64,000 bases of DNA from Lichenicola sp964247725 (GTDB taxonomy: Bacteria; Pseudomonadota; Alphaproteobacteria; Acetobacterales; Acetobacteraceae), in assembly GCA_964247725.1 (NCBI GenBank), contig CAXTVM010000008.1, positions 1 through 64,000 on the forward strand, written 5' to 3'. Both the position numbers and the translations under genes were made by a program. Position 1 is the first letter of the stretch, and each line of letters starts with the position of its first letter. Shown in pieces: positions 56,619 to 64,000 of this stretch. The notes beneath the pieces were generated by a model, which searched no databases, was not told the origin of the DNA, and was given only the letters and a program-made list of their open reading frames with translations.

Positions 56619-57320
56619 GTGTCGGACAGGCCCAGCCCGAAGCCGCCGCCGGACCGGCTCTATGGGCGCCAGCGCGGCCATCCGCTGCGGCCGCGGCAAC
56701 GGCGCCTGCTCGAGCTGACGCTGCCGCGGCTGCGCGTGCGCCAGCCGGCCCATCCGGCCGCATGCTTCGGGATGGTGCCGGAGACGCTGTGGCTGGAGGT
56801 GGGCTTCGGCAACGGCGAGCACGCGCTGGCGCAGAACGCCGCCCACCCGGCGGTCGGGCTGATCGCCTGCGAGGTGTTCGAGAACGGGCTCTGCTCGCTG
56901 CTCTCCCGTCTGCTGCCGGACGGCGACGAGGCGACCGCGCCGCTTCCGCCCGGCCTGCTTCTGTGGGACGACGACGCCCGCACGCTGCTGCGCCTGCTGC
57001 CTGACGCCTGCCTCGACCGGCTGTTCCTGCTGTTCCCCGATCCCTGGCCGAAGGCGCGCCACGCCAAGCGGCGCTTCGTGCATCCGCAGATGGTCCCGCT
57101 GCTGGCACGGGTGCTGCGGCCGGGCGCCACCTGGCGGGTCGCCAGCGACGATCCGACCTACCAGGCCTGGGTCGCCGAGGTGATGGCAGCACAGGACCTG
57201 TTCGAGACGCCGCCGCCCGCCATCGCTCGGCCCGACGGTTGGCCGCCGACGCGCTATGAAGCCAAGGCACTCGCGGCGGGTCGGCGGCCGCTGTACTGGT
57301 CGTTCGTGAGAAGAAGGTAA
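56619..57320 (+). CDS. trmB: tRNA (guanine-N7-)-methyltransferase
   Basis: 233 residues from GTG 56619. LWLEVGFGNGEHALAQNAAH is the SAM loop, LIACEVFENGLCSLLSRLLP the following strand and FLLFPDPWPKARHAKRRFVH the TrmB signature; VQAQxxG-type C-terminal block ends in RRR. It places m7G46 in tRNA using the SAM made by metK next door. The last three codons are formed by the start of the dispersed repeat at 57311. Confidence 0.92.
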   Translation: MSDRPSPKPPPDRLYGRQRGHPLRPRQRRLLELTLPRLRVRQPAHPAACFGMVPETLWLEVGFGNGEHALAQNAAHPAVGLIACEVFENGLCSLLSRLLPDGDEATAPLPPGLLLWDDDARTLLRLLPDACLDRLFLLFPDPWPKARHAKRRFVHPQMVPLLARVLRPGATWRVASDDPTYQAWVAEVMAAQDLFETPPPAIARPDGWPPTRYEAKALAAGRRPLYWSFVRRR

Positions 57321-57369
57321 GGCCAGGGCTCTGCCCTGGACCCGCCAAGGGCCGGGGTCCTTGGATCCC
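57311..57369. repeat. Dispersed GGCCAGGG/CCCTGG repeat, copy 4
   Basis: GAAGAAGGTAAGGCCAGGGC, then TCTGCCCTGGACCC and a second GGxCC-rich arm (AAGGGCCGGGGTCCTTGG). It begins inside the trmB coding sequence, supplying its Arg-Arg stop region, and ends 18 bp before the next gene. Confidence 0.7.
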
Positions 57370-57386
57370 ATTCATTAAGGTGAGGC

Positions 57387-57704
57387 ATGCTGACGCGCGT
57401 GGCGATCTATGAGGGTGCGATCATCCAGGGCACCGAGGCGGCGTTCTTCGCCGATGTCGAGACGCGGCTGCTGCCGATCTGGAAGAGCTTCCCGAACGTG
57501 CTGGCGGTCCGGGTGCATCGGGTCGTGGGCACCGACCCGGGCGCCATCCCGATCGCCATGACGCTGGAGATGGACTTCGTCGACCAGGCGGCCCTCGACC
57601 AGTCGCTGGCCTCCGACATCAAGACCCGATCCCATGCGCTCACGCTGGAAGTCCTGAGGCCCTTCTCCGGCCGCTTCTTCCACTACGTGGCAGAGGTGTT
57701 CTGA
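57387..57704 (+). CDS. Small dimeric alpha-beta barrel-like protein
   Basis: 105 residues: MLTRVAIYEGAIIQGTEAAF, LLPIWKSFPNVLAVRVHRVV and RPFSGRFFHYVAEVF. The pattern strand, helix, strand, strand, helix, strand is that of EthD/ABM-type ferredoxin-like barrels. The catalytic type is unknown. A 15-bp near-copy of its 3' end (CAGAGGTGxTCTGAG) follows at about 57710. Downstream 57705-57872 shows no gene. Confidence 0.65.
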   Translation: MLTRVAIYEGAIIQGTEAAFFADVETRLLPIWKSFPNVLAVRVHRVVGTDPGAIPIAMTLEMDFVDQAALDQSLASDIKTRSHALTLEVLRPFSGRFFHYVAEVF

Positions 57705-57872
57705 GCCTACCCAGAGGTGGTCTGAGAATGGGTTGCCGGATGAGAGTGCCGCGCAGCGGCACGGCCGGCGTGCCTTCCGAGAACCGGAGCGGAGCGGCCT
57801 TGATGGCCGTGAGCACCGGAAGCGCAGGAAGGTGCGTCGGATCGCCGGCACACGCCGTTCTTGGACGGTCGC

Positions 57873-58124
57873 CTAGCCGCTGGCGAGGGCCTCGGCTTGC
57901 TGCACGGCCACCTCCTCGCTGACCTTGACCCACAGGGCGGCGGCGTCGAGCTTGTCCTCGGCGCGCAGCTCGGCGGCGCGCTTCAGGGCCCAGGCGCGGG
58001 CGTTGCGGCCATGCTTGTTGATCATCAGCCGCGCCGCCTGACGGTAGCTCATGCGGGGCCGACGCGCGGCGGCCAGGGTGTGGTCGGCAACACCGGCTTG
58101 GGTCGTAGTCATGCTCGTCATCAT
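57873..58124 (-). CDS. Small helical protein, function unknown
   Basis: 83 residues, start ATG 58124 inside the stop of the neighbouring gene (TGATG overlap); an ATG at 58112 is an alternative. MSYRQAARLMINKHGRNARA and WALKRAAELRAEDKLDAAAL, then WVKVSEEVAVQQAEALASG form two or three helices. No known family. Conserved coupling to the acidic 99-residue gene implies a pair. Confidence 0.6.
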   Translation of the reverse strand: MMTSMTTTQAGVADHTLAAARRPRMSYRQAARLMINKHGRNARAWALKRAAELRAEDKLDAAALWVKVSEEVAVQQAEALASG

Positions 58125-58423
58125 CACTCCGCGTCGTCTGTCTCGATCAGGAAGACGGCGAACTCGTCCTGCTCGTCCTCGCTGATGTCTCCGTCGGCCA
58201 AGGCCTCGTCGAAGCCGGCCTGATAGTGCGCGACCTGCTCGTCGCTGGCCTCGTGAACCTCGAGCGCGGCGCTCCCGTCCCACAGCGGTGTGCCGCCCCG
58301 GGTGAACTCCTGCAGCGCCTCGGTCACGTTGCCGGTCTTGGCCTCCTCCCGGGCGAGCTCGAGCGAGCCCTCCGGGAACACCACGATCGGCTCGCCGCCG
58401 ATCTCGATCACATACAGCGGCAT
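58124..58423 (-). CDS. Small acidic protein, function unknown
   Basis: 99 residues from ATG 58423. The first part is a beta-rich stretch (MPLYVIEIGGEPIVVFPEGS), then a helical and very acidic C-terminus (FDEALADGDISEDEQDEFAV, ending ETDDAE). The frame extends upstream to 58609 without family support. It is followed by an overlapping small helical gene. No family recognised. Confidence 0.6.
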   Translation of the reverse strand: MPLYVIEIGGEPIVVFPEGSLELAREEAKTGNVTEALQEFTRGGTPLWDGSAALEVHEASDEQVAHYQAGFDEALADGDISEDEQDEFAVFLIETDDAE

Positions 58424-58517
58424 GGGGATCGCACCTTCAGAACCGGCTGGCAGTGACACGAGCGCGACATGCAGGCGGACGCCGCGAGGTCCGCTCCATC
58501 CGGCCGGCTGGCGTTGC

Positions 58518-60098
58518 TTAGCAGCAACGGCAGCGGCAAAAAAGGCAGTTCCGCGTCCGCCACGCCCGCCCGCCCTGTTTTTGGGGACCACGCAGGGCGC
58601 CAGGGCCACGCCAGGCCCGCCGTCTTGTCGGCCAGGAGACCGCCAGGGCCACGGCGAGGTTCAGAAACAGCGCCAGCAGGCCGGTCGAGACCGTCGTCGT
58701 GGCGAGGCCCAGATGCAGCGCGTGCACCGGTTTCAGCCCGTCCTCCATCACCAGCCCGGTGCCGCCGGCCATGCCGGCGGCCCAGCCAGCCAGCAGGCCG
58801 GTGGCGCTCAGGGTCCGCGGCAGCAGCCCCAGCACCAGCGCCGGCAGGGTCTGCAGCACCCAGATGCCGCCGAGCAGCTGCAGGTCGATCGCGAACGCCG
58901 GGTTCAGCAGCAGGATGCAGCCGAGTGCCGCCAGCTTGACCAGCAGGCCGCTCACCTGCGCGGCCCGGGTGCCGTCGCGCGGTCGCCGCGGCAGCAGGTT
59001 GCGGGTGACCAGGTTGGCGGCGCCGATCGCCATCACCGCCGCCGGCACCAGCGCGCCGACCGCGATCGCGGCGAACGCGAAGCCCGCGAACCAGCCCGGA
59101 AAGATGCGCAGGAACAGCAGCGGAACCACCGCGGTGGCGTTGCCGGTGACGATGCCCGCGGCATGCGCCATCAGCCCCAGGAGGGCGATCAGCCCGAGCA
59201 GAAGCGTGTAGGCCGGCAGCAGCGCGGCGTTGCGGCGGATGGTGTCGGCGTCGCGGGCCGCCAGCACGCCGGTCAGCGTATGCGGATACAGGAACGCGGC
59301 CAGCGCCGAGCTCAGCGCCAGCGTTGCGTAAGGGACCGCCTGGCCGGCCCGGAGCACGTGGCCGTCCGGCGGCGGCGGCCCCGGGATGCGGGCATGCGCG
59401 AACATGGCGCCGTAGCCGCCCAGATGCAGCGGGATCACGGTGATGGCGGCGATCACCACGAGGTAGATCATCGCGTCCTTCAGGAACGCGGTCAGCGCCG
59501 GCGCGTGCAGGCCGCCGAGCCAAGTGTAGGCGGCGAGCGAGACGAAGGCGGTGATCAGCGGCGCCTCGCCCGGCAGGCCCAGCGCCTCCAGCACGGTGCG
59601 GATGCCGACCAGCTGCAGCGCGATGTAGGGCACGATGGCCAACAGCCCGGTAGCGGCGACGGCGACCTCCAGCGCGCGGCTGCCGTGGCGGGCGCGCACC
59701 AGGTCTGCCGCGGTCAGGTGGCCGCCCGCCTTGGCGCGCTGCCACAGCCTCGGCATCACCGCGTAGACGAACGGGTAGACAATGATCGTGTAGGGCAGGG
59801 CGAAGAAGCCGAAGGCGCCGGTGCCGTAGACCAGCGCCGGCACCGCGATCACTGTGTAGGCGGTATAGAAGTCGCCGCCGACCAGGAACCAGGTGATCCA
59901 GGTGCCGAACGAGCGGCCGCCGAGGCCCCAGTCCTCGGCGGTCCCGCCGCCGCCACGGTCCACACCGGCATGGCCGCGGCGCCAGCCGAGCCCCGCGCCG
60001 AGCAGGATGGTGGTGGCGAAGAACAGCACGAACACGAGGATGCCGAGCGCGCCCGGCGTGGCGGCGGCCGGGCCGAACGAAGCCGCGGACGCGGTCAC
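58518..60098 (-). CDS. Sodium:solute symporter, monocarboxylate type (MctP-like)
   Basis: 526 residues, about 13 hydrophobic segments. GRSFGTWITWFLVGGDFYTA, GFFALPYTIIVYPFVYAVMP and VVAIAAVTVIPL-type stretches match the SSS family. It is paired with the DUF3311 gene upstream by a 4-bp overlap (ATGA), the arrangement found with MctP-type monocarboxylate permeases. It imports lactate, pyruvate or similar acids with sodium. The last ~35 residues are Arg/Cys-rich and unlike the family, so the C-terminus may be altered by a late frameshift. Confidence 0.8.
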   Translation of the reverse strand: MTASAASFGPAAATPGALGILVFVLFFATTILLGAGLGWRRGHAGVDRGGGGTAEDWGLGGRSFGTWITWFLVGGDFYTAYTVIAVPALVYGTGAFGFFALPYTIIVYPFVYAVMPRLWQRAKAGGHLTAADLVRARHGSRALEVAVAATGLLAIVPYIALQLVGIRTVLEALGLPGEAPLITAFVSLAAYTWLGGLHAPALTAFLKDAMIYLVVIAAITVIPLHLGGYGAMFAHARIPGPPPPDGHVLRAGQAVPYATLALSSALAAFLYPHTLTGVLAARDADTIRRNAALLPAYTLLLGLIALLGLMAHAAGIVTGNATAVVPLLFLRIFPGWFAGFAFAAIAVGALVPAAVMAIGAANLVTRNLLPRRPRDGTRAAQVSGLLVKLAALGCILLLNPAFAIDLQLLGGIWVLQTLPALVLGLLPRTLSATGLLAGWAAGMAGGTGLVMEDGLKPVHALHLGLATTTVSTGLLALFLNLAVALAVSWPTRRRAWRGPGALRGPQKQGGRAWRTRNCLFCRCRCC

Positions 60099-60301
60099 GC
60101 GCGCTCCAGCCGCCAGGCCAGCCAGATTAGCAGCGAGGTCAGCGGCACCCAGGCGAGCTGGTACCAGTAGAAGAACGGGAAGCCGAGCAGCGCCGGCGCC
60201 GGCCGGTCGTAGAACGGCACCCAGAGCAGGCCGGCCACCGGCAGCAGCAGCAGCAGCCGGCCAAGCGGCCGGCCGCGACGGTCACCGGGTTGGATCGTCA
60301 T
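60095..60301 (-). CDS. DUF3311 small membrane subunit
   Basis: 68 residues, two helices: LGRLLLLLPVAGLLWVPFYD and FYWYQLAWVPLTSLLIWLAW. The YxxPAPALLGFPFFYWYQL stretch is the DUF3311 signature. It always accompanies an SSS permease and overlaps it here by four bases, so it is probably a subunit or assembly factor. Confidence 0.85.
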   Translation of the reverse strand: MTIQPGDRRGRPLGRLLLLLPVAGLLWVPFYDRPAPALLGFPFFYWYQLAWVPLTSLLIWLAWRLERA

Positions 60302-60469
60302 CGGGCGGGGTCCTTGGCTTGCGCGGTTCCGTCAGGTCTCATGCCATCGACGATGCCGTTCCGAAAGGCAGCCGCGATGAAGCGGTGGGTCGCCGGATGT
60401 CGAGCACGCTGCCGCGGTCGCGGAGATGGCGGCTGCCAAGGGGCGCAAGGAGGTCATGATGCGCCGGCG

Positions 60470-61432
60470 ATCCCGGCCGCGGCGATCCGCAGGGAACCGC
60501 GGCATCGACCTGCTGCTCGATGCTACGACCGAGTTCGCCGGCAACGTCGGCGGCGGTACGAGGCAGGGTGCGACCTTCGCCAACCAGGGCGGCTTCGAGG
60601 CCGACATCGATTGGCGGCGTCTGGCCGGCATCACGCGCCTCTCCACCCATGCCGTCACATCGGGACACAGCGCATGCCCGGACGCGGTCTGGGCCGGCCG
60701 CGTTTGCCTGCGCGCGATATCGGGCACGTACATCCAGACCGGTGTCTACGAGGTCAACCACGGCTTCTACGGCGACCGAACTTCCGCGGCGGCTTCAAGT
60801 TCGACATCTCGCAGGACAGCGGCGTCCATATGCCGATCGAGATCGCCTACGAACCGTCGGTAGGCATGAACGGGTTGCCTGGCCACTACATGATCGGCTT
60901 CGGCTACGACTCCTCGTCCACCTACAGGAATTTTGCCGCAGCGCCGAGCGCCACCTCCGACGGGGGATCGGGCACGCCGATCCCGAGGCACGGCGGCAAT
61001 ACAAGGCTGGGTACTGGTCGACCAGATGCTGCTGCGTCAAGGACCGGGCGACATCGGCGTCATCGTCCTGGGCGGTTTCGTCCATAGCGACCTGAACAGC
61101 TCGCCTTATGCCGAGCGGTACCCCACCGCTGCGCTGGATCGCGGTTCCTGGCACGCGGGGCCGCAGGACATCGTCGGGCCGCTGTTCATCTACAACACGG
61201 TCAGCGGCGTGCTGGGCAAGGTGCAGTGGCAGCAGGCGAATTGGGAGTGTCCTTCAGCAACACGGCCGCCGGACCGCAAACGCACGAGATGGTTCTCGAG
61301 GCGAACTACGACATCCACGTCATGCGCGGCGTGAACTTCCAGCCCGAGCTCCAATACGTGTTCCGACCGAACGCCCAGACGAACATCCACGACGCGGCCG
61401 TGTTCGGCTTCAAGGCGCATGTTGAGTCCTGA
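60470..61432 (+). pseudogene. OprB-type carbohydrate porin, decayed
   Basis: Parts of an OprB porin occur in three frames: GIDLLLDATTEFAGNVGGGT, EVNHGFYGD then FRGGFKFDISQDSGVHMPIE, MLLRQGPGDIGVIVLGGFVH, and the C-terminus EANYDIHVMRGVNFQPELQY, VFRPNAQTNIHDAAVFGFKA. The N-terminal signal and several joints are missing, so at least three frameshifts occurred. OprB forms sugar-selective outer membrane channels. It lies just upstream of the sugar-proton symporter and was probably its partner. Confidence 0.7.
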
Positions 61433-61677
61433 CTGGCACCCCGGACCCTCGTTCCGAAGCCGCCGGCAGGCCAGATCGGTGGCTGGCATCCGATGCGGAC
61501 CGGTGCTCCCGACGCTTCGCCTGGCCGGATCGCCTAGTCGATGCCAGGCAGCGCGATGGAAGATTGACATCCGGAGATTCTTGGTCCGGACCTGTGGGGA
61601 AGCATTGTCGGAGCCGGCCTCCGGTCGCTGTCGACTCACATGGCCGGCTGCGGCAGGCGTGATCCCGGAGTGACGTC

Positions 61678-63042
61678 ATGCACATCGCCTTCATAGTCGC
61701 GACCGCCGCCCTTGGCGGGCTGCTGTTTGGCTACGACACCGGCGTCATCTCGGGCGCGTTGCTGTTCCTGCGGGAGGCGTTTCATCTTTCCAACCTGATG
61801 CTGGGCGTGGTCACCAGCATCGCCCTACTGGGTGCCGCCGGTGGAGCGGCCGCAGCAGGGCGGCTGGCGGACCGTTTCGGCCGGCGCCCGATCCTGCTGG
61901 CGACAGCGGCGATCTTCGTGCTGGGAGCCATCGTGGCGGCGATGGCGCCCGATCTCGCCGTGCTGCTTGGCGGCCGCCTCCTGGTCGGCATCGGCATCGG
62001 CGGCGCCTCCATGCTCACGCCGCTCTACCTCGCGGAAATCGCTCCGGCAAAGGAACGCGGCGCCCTCGTCTCCTTCAACCAGCTCGCGGTCACGGTGGGG
62101 ATCCTGGGCTCCTACCTGATCGGGTACGCCCTGGCTGCCGATGGTGCCTGGCGGTGGATGCTCGGCCTGGGCGCGGTACCCGGTCTAATCCTTGCCGTCG
62201 GGATGATCCTCCTGCCGGAGACCCCGCGTTGGCTGGCCGGGCACGGGCACATCGACCGGGCACGGGCCGCCCTGCTCCAGCTGCGCGGCGTTGGCACCGA
62301 CATCGGCGCCGAGATGGCGCAGCTCCGCGACGAGCTCACCCCCAAGGCCCGGAACGAGCCGGAGAGTCGTCTCGGCCACGCATCGGCTCGGCTGCCGCTG
62401 ATCGTGGGCATCGGACTCGCCGTCTTCCAGCAGGTCACCGGGGTCAATACCGTCATCTACTTTGCGCCGACCATCTTTCAGGCATCCGGCCTCTCGTCCG
62501 CGTCCGCGGCGATCCTGGCCACGGCCGGCATCGGCGTCGTGAACGTCGTCATGACGATGGTCGCGATCTGGCTCGTCGACCGCGTCGGCCGGCGCGTGCT
62601 GCTGCTGTGGGGCCTCGGCGGGATGGGCGGCAGCCTCTGCCTGCTGGCGCTGGGCTTCATGCTCGGCAAGGGGCCCGTACTGGGATGGCTGACGGCAGGC
62701 AGCCTGACGGCCTACATCGGGTGCTTCGCGATCGGCCTGGGCCCGGTGTTTTGGCTGCTGATCTCAGAGATCTTCCCCATGGCCATCCGGGCACGCGGGA
62801 TGTCGGCCGCCACCATCGCCAACTGGTTGTCCAACCTGGTCGTGGCACTGACCTTCCTCGACCTCGCCGACGTGCTGGGCCATGCCGGCGTCTTCCTGCT
62901 CTACGCCGCCCTCACCTTCGCCGGGCTGGTGTTTGCCTACGCCCTCGTGCCGGAAACCAAGGGGCTCAGCCTCGAAGGCATCCAGGCGCTCTGGGCAGGG
63001 CGTGCAGGGCGTGCAGGGCCGGAGCTGCGCGGGCGGATCTGA
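61678..63042 (+). CDS. Sugar-proton symporter, MFS sugar porter family
   Basis: 454 residues with twelve helices. GGLLFGYDTGVISGALLFLR is the helix 1 motif; GRLADRFGRRPILLATAAIF the loop 2-3 motif; YLAEIAPAKERGALVSFNQL and LLPETPRWL (PESPRxL-type) and the helix 7 QQVTGVNTVIYFAPTIF and C-terminal VPETKGLSLE all match. It takes up a hexose or pentose with a proton, GalP/XylE type; the exact sugar is not predictable. 245 bp of non-coding DNA separate it from the OprB remnant. Confidence 0.88.
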   Translation: MHIAFIVATAALGGLLFGYDTGVISGALLFLREAFHLSNLMLGVVTSIALLGAAGGAAAAGRLADRFGRRPILLATAAIFVLGAIVAAMAPDLAVLLGGRLLVGIGIGGASMLTPLYLAEIAPAKERGALVSFNQLAVTVGILGSYLIGYALAADGAWRWMLGLGAVPGLILAVGMILLPETPRWLAGHGHIDRARAALLQLRGVGTDIGAEMAQLRDELTPKARNEPESRLGHASARLPLIVGIGLAVFQQVTGVNTVIYFAPTIFQASGLSSASAAILATAGIGVVNVVMTMVAIWLVDRVGRRVLLLWGLGGMGGSLCLLALGFMLGKGPVLGWLTAGSLTAYIGCFAIGLGPVFWLLISEIFPMAIRARGMSAATIANWLSNLVVALTFLDLADVLGHAGVFLLYAALTFAGLVFAYALVPETKGLSLEGIQALWAGRAGRAGPELRGRI

Positions 63043-63195
63043 GGCAAGGCCGGATCGAACCCGGCAGGCAACGATCGACTCCATCGATCGCCAGCCGGTC
63101 CGAACGCGGACGCGGCAAATCACGATGTCCGCAGAGGCCTTGCAGGCCGTCGGGGTAACGCCGCAGGTAATCGTCCCGGAGCCGGCGGAGGCGAC

Positions 63196-64000
63196 ATGAC
63201 CGACGAGATCGACCCAGACGACCGGACCGGCGAGGATTCGCCGCATCTCGACGCGGCCGAGCGCAAGCAGGCGGCGGACCGGGCGCATGTCGAGGCGCTC
63301 GTCATCTACGAGGTGGTGCGCGAGCAGGGCGAGAAGGCGCTGGAGCGCTCGTTTGCGGCCCTGGCGTGGTCCGGGCTCGCCGGCGGGCTGTCGATCGGCT
63401 TCTCCTTCGTGGCCGAGGCCTACCTCAAGGGCGGCATGCCGGAGGCGCCCTGGGCGGCGCTGGTGCAGGGCTTCGGCTACAGCCTGGGCTTCCTGATCGT
63501 GGTGCTGGGCCGGCAGGAGCTGTTCACCGAGACCACGCTGACGGTGCTGATCCCGGCGCTGCGCCGGCCGAGCCTGCGCGCGTTCGGCGGCACCATGCGG
63601 GTGTGGGGCATCGTCCTGGCCGCCAACCTGGTGGGCACGCTGGTGTTCGGCGCCATCGCGGCGCAGCGCGGCATCTTCTCGGACGCCGCCTACGGCGCCA
63701 TGCGGTCGCTGTCGGCGGCGCTGATGTCGCACTCGTTCCTGGTGACGATGGTCGGTGCCGGGTTCTCCGGCTGGCTGATCGGGCTGATGGTCTGGCTGCT
63801 GCCGGGCGCCGGCCCGGCCCGGCCGCTGATCATCATCCTGCTGAGCTACACCGTCGCGCTGTGCCAGTTCCCGCACGTCGTCGCGGGCTCGGTGGAGGCG
63901 GCGTTCGCGGTGGCGGCGGGCCAGGCGAGCGTGTCGGACTACCTGATGCGGTTCCTGCTGCCGACGCTGATCGGCAACGTCGTCGGCGGCTGCCTGCTGA
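63196..64000 (+). CDS. Formate/nitrite transporter family protein, partial (runs off the window)
   Basis: 268 residues to the window edge, no stop yet. After an acidic N-terminus (DEIDPDDRTGEDSPHLDAAE) come hydrophobic segments in the FNT pattern: SFAALAWSGLAGGLSIGFSF, VQGFGYSLGFLIVVLGRQEL, FTETTLTVLIPAL, and NVVGGCLL at the end. The FTENT-type and related loops resemble the YfdC-like branch of the FNT family rather than FocA. It is a pentameric membrane channel for small anions or an uncharacterised relative. A 24-codon open frame before it is not considered real. Confidence 0.8.
   Translation, partial: MTDEIDPDDRTGEDSPHLDAAERKQAADRAHVEALVIYEVVREQGEKALERSFAALAWSGLAGGLSIGFSFVAEAYLKGGMPEAPWAALVQGFGYSLGFLIVVLGRQELFTETTLTVLIPALRRPSLRAFGGTMRVWGIVLAANLVGTLVFGAIAAQRGIFSDAAYGAMRSLSAALMSHSFLVTMVGAGFSGWLIGLMVWLLPGAGPARPLIIILLSYTVALCQFPHVVAGSVEAAFAVAAGQASVSDYLMRFLLPTLIGNVVGGCLL

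Noticed and set aside
58290..60170. 626-codon plus-strand frame opposite the SSS permease
   Set aside because: Arg/Gln/Gly-rich shadow; the minus-strand permease has proper helices and family motifs.
63124..63199. 24-codon open frame overlapping the FNT gene start (ATGA)
   Set aside because: Too short, no ribosome binding site or family; overlap alone is not enough.

Overview
The window is 64 kb of high-GC DNA. The codon bias, DUF3311/sodium-solute symporter pair, ChvG/ChvI-type two-component system, dnaK-dnaJ-dapB-metK-trmB order and the short GGCCAGGG...CCCTGG intergenic hairpins point to an alphaproteobacterium, most likely in the Rhodospirillales/Acetobacteraceae. This placement is inference from gene content only. 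No rRNA, tRNA, CRISPR array or prophage was seen.

Layout. (1) 1-7.8 kb: a cluster of stress-associated genes. It holds one intact and one broken CsbD-like gene, three DUF2382 proteins, a DUF1003 membrane protein, a Gly-rich stress protein, a PepSY-like exported protein and a four-PAS LuxR-type regulator. A shared palindromic motif lies in front of two of these operons. (2) 8.0-8.85 kb: a dead IS6-family transposase. (3) 9.2-24.6 kb: an accessory catabolic island with a methyltransferase, an FAD dehydrogenase, a two-domain VOC protein, LysR and GntR regulators, two MFS transporters, a REDY/HapK-like protein, an SDR, a TonB-dependent receptor, an MmgE/PrpD protein, a RutA-like flavin monooxygenase and a maleamate-amidohydrolase-like enzyme. 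(4) 24.8-26.4 kb: a frameshifted IS5 element between a truncated flavoprotein gene and a decayed carboxymuconolactone-decarboxylase gene. (5) 26.7-29.4 kb: a frameshifted aldehyde dehydrogenase and a PrpF-family isomerase.

(6) 29.9-34.8 kb: AI-2E transporter, ChvG/ChvI and GrpE. (7) 34.9-49.9 kb: a mixed accessory region. It has a complete ferredoxin / ferredoxin reductase / cytochrome P450 operon, small exported proteins, an RND efflux locus collapsed by an internal deletion, a DHA2 exporter, TetR and ChrR-like regulators, and many broken genes (Sel1 lipoprotein, S41 peptidase, NCS2 permease, TatD). (8) 50-51 kb: decayed IS5 DNA. (9) 51.2-57.7 kb: conserved housekeeping genes dnaK, dnaJ, dapB, metK and trmB, all intact. 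(10) 57.9-64 kb: a coupled pair of small genes, a monocarboxylate-type SSS permease with DUF3311, a decayed OprB porin, a sugar-proton symporter and a formate/nitrite-transporter-family protein running off the end.

Two themes stand out. The catabolic island looks like an acquired route for taking up and opening a nitrogen-containing compound: TonB receptor and MFS uptake, RutA-like oxygenase, amidohydrolase, dehydrogenases and two dedicated regulators. The accessory DNA around it carries about a dozen genes broken by single stops, frameshifts or deletions while housekeeping genes are clean. That pattern fits ongoing gene loss after transfer, although local sequencing error should be excluded first.
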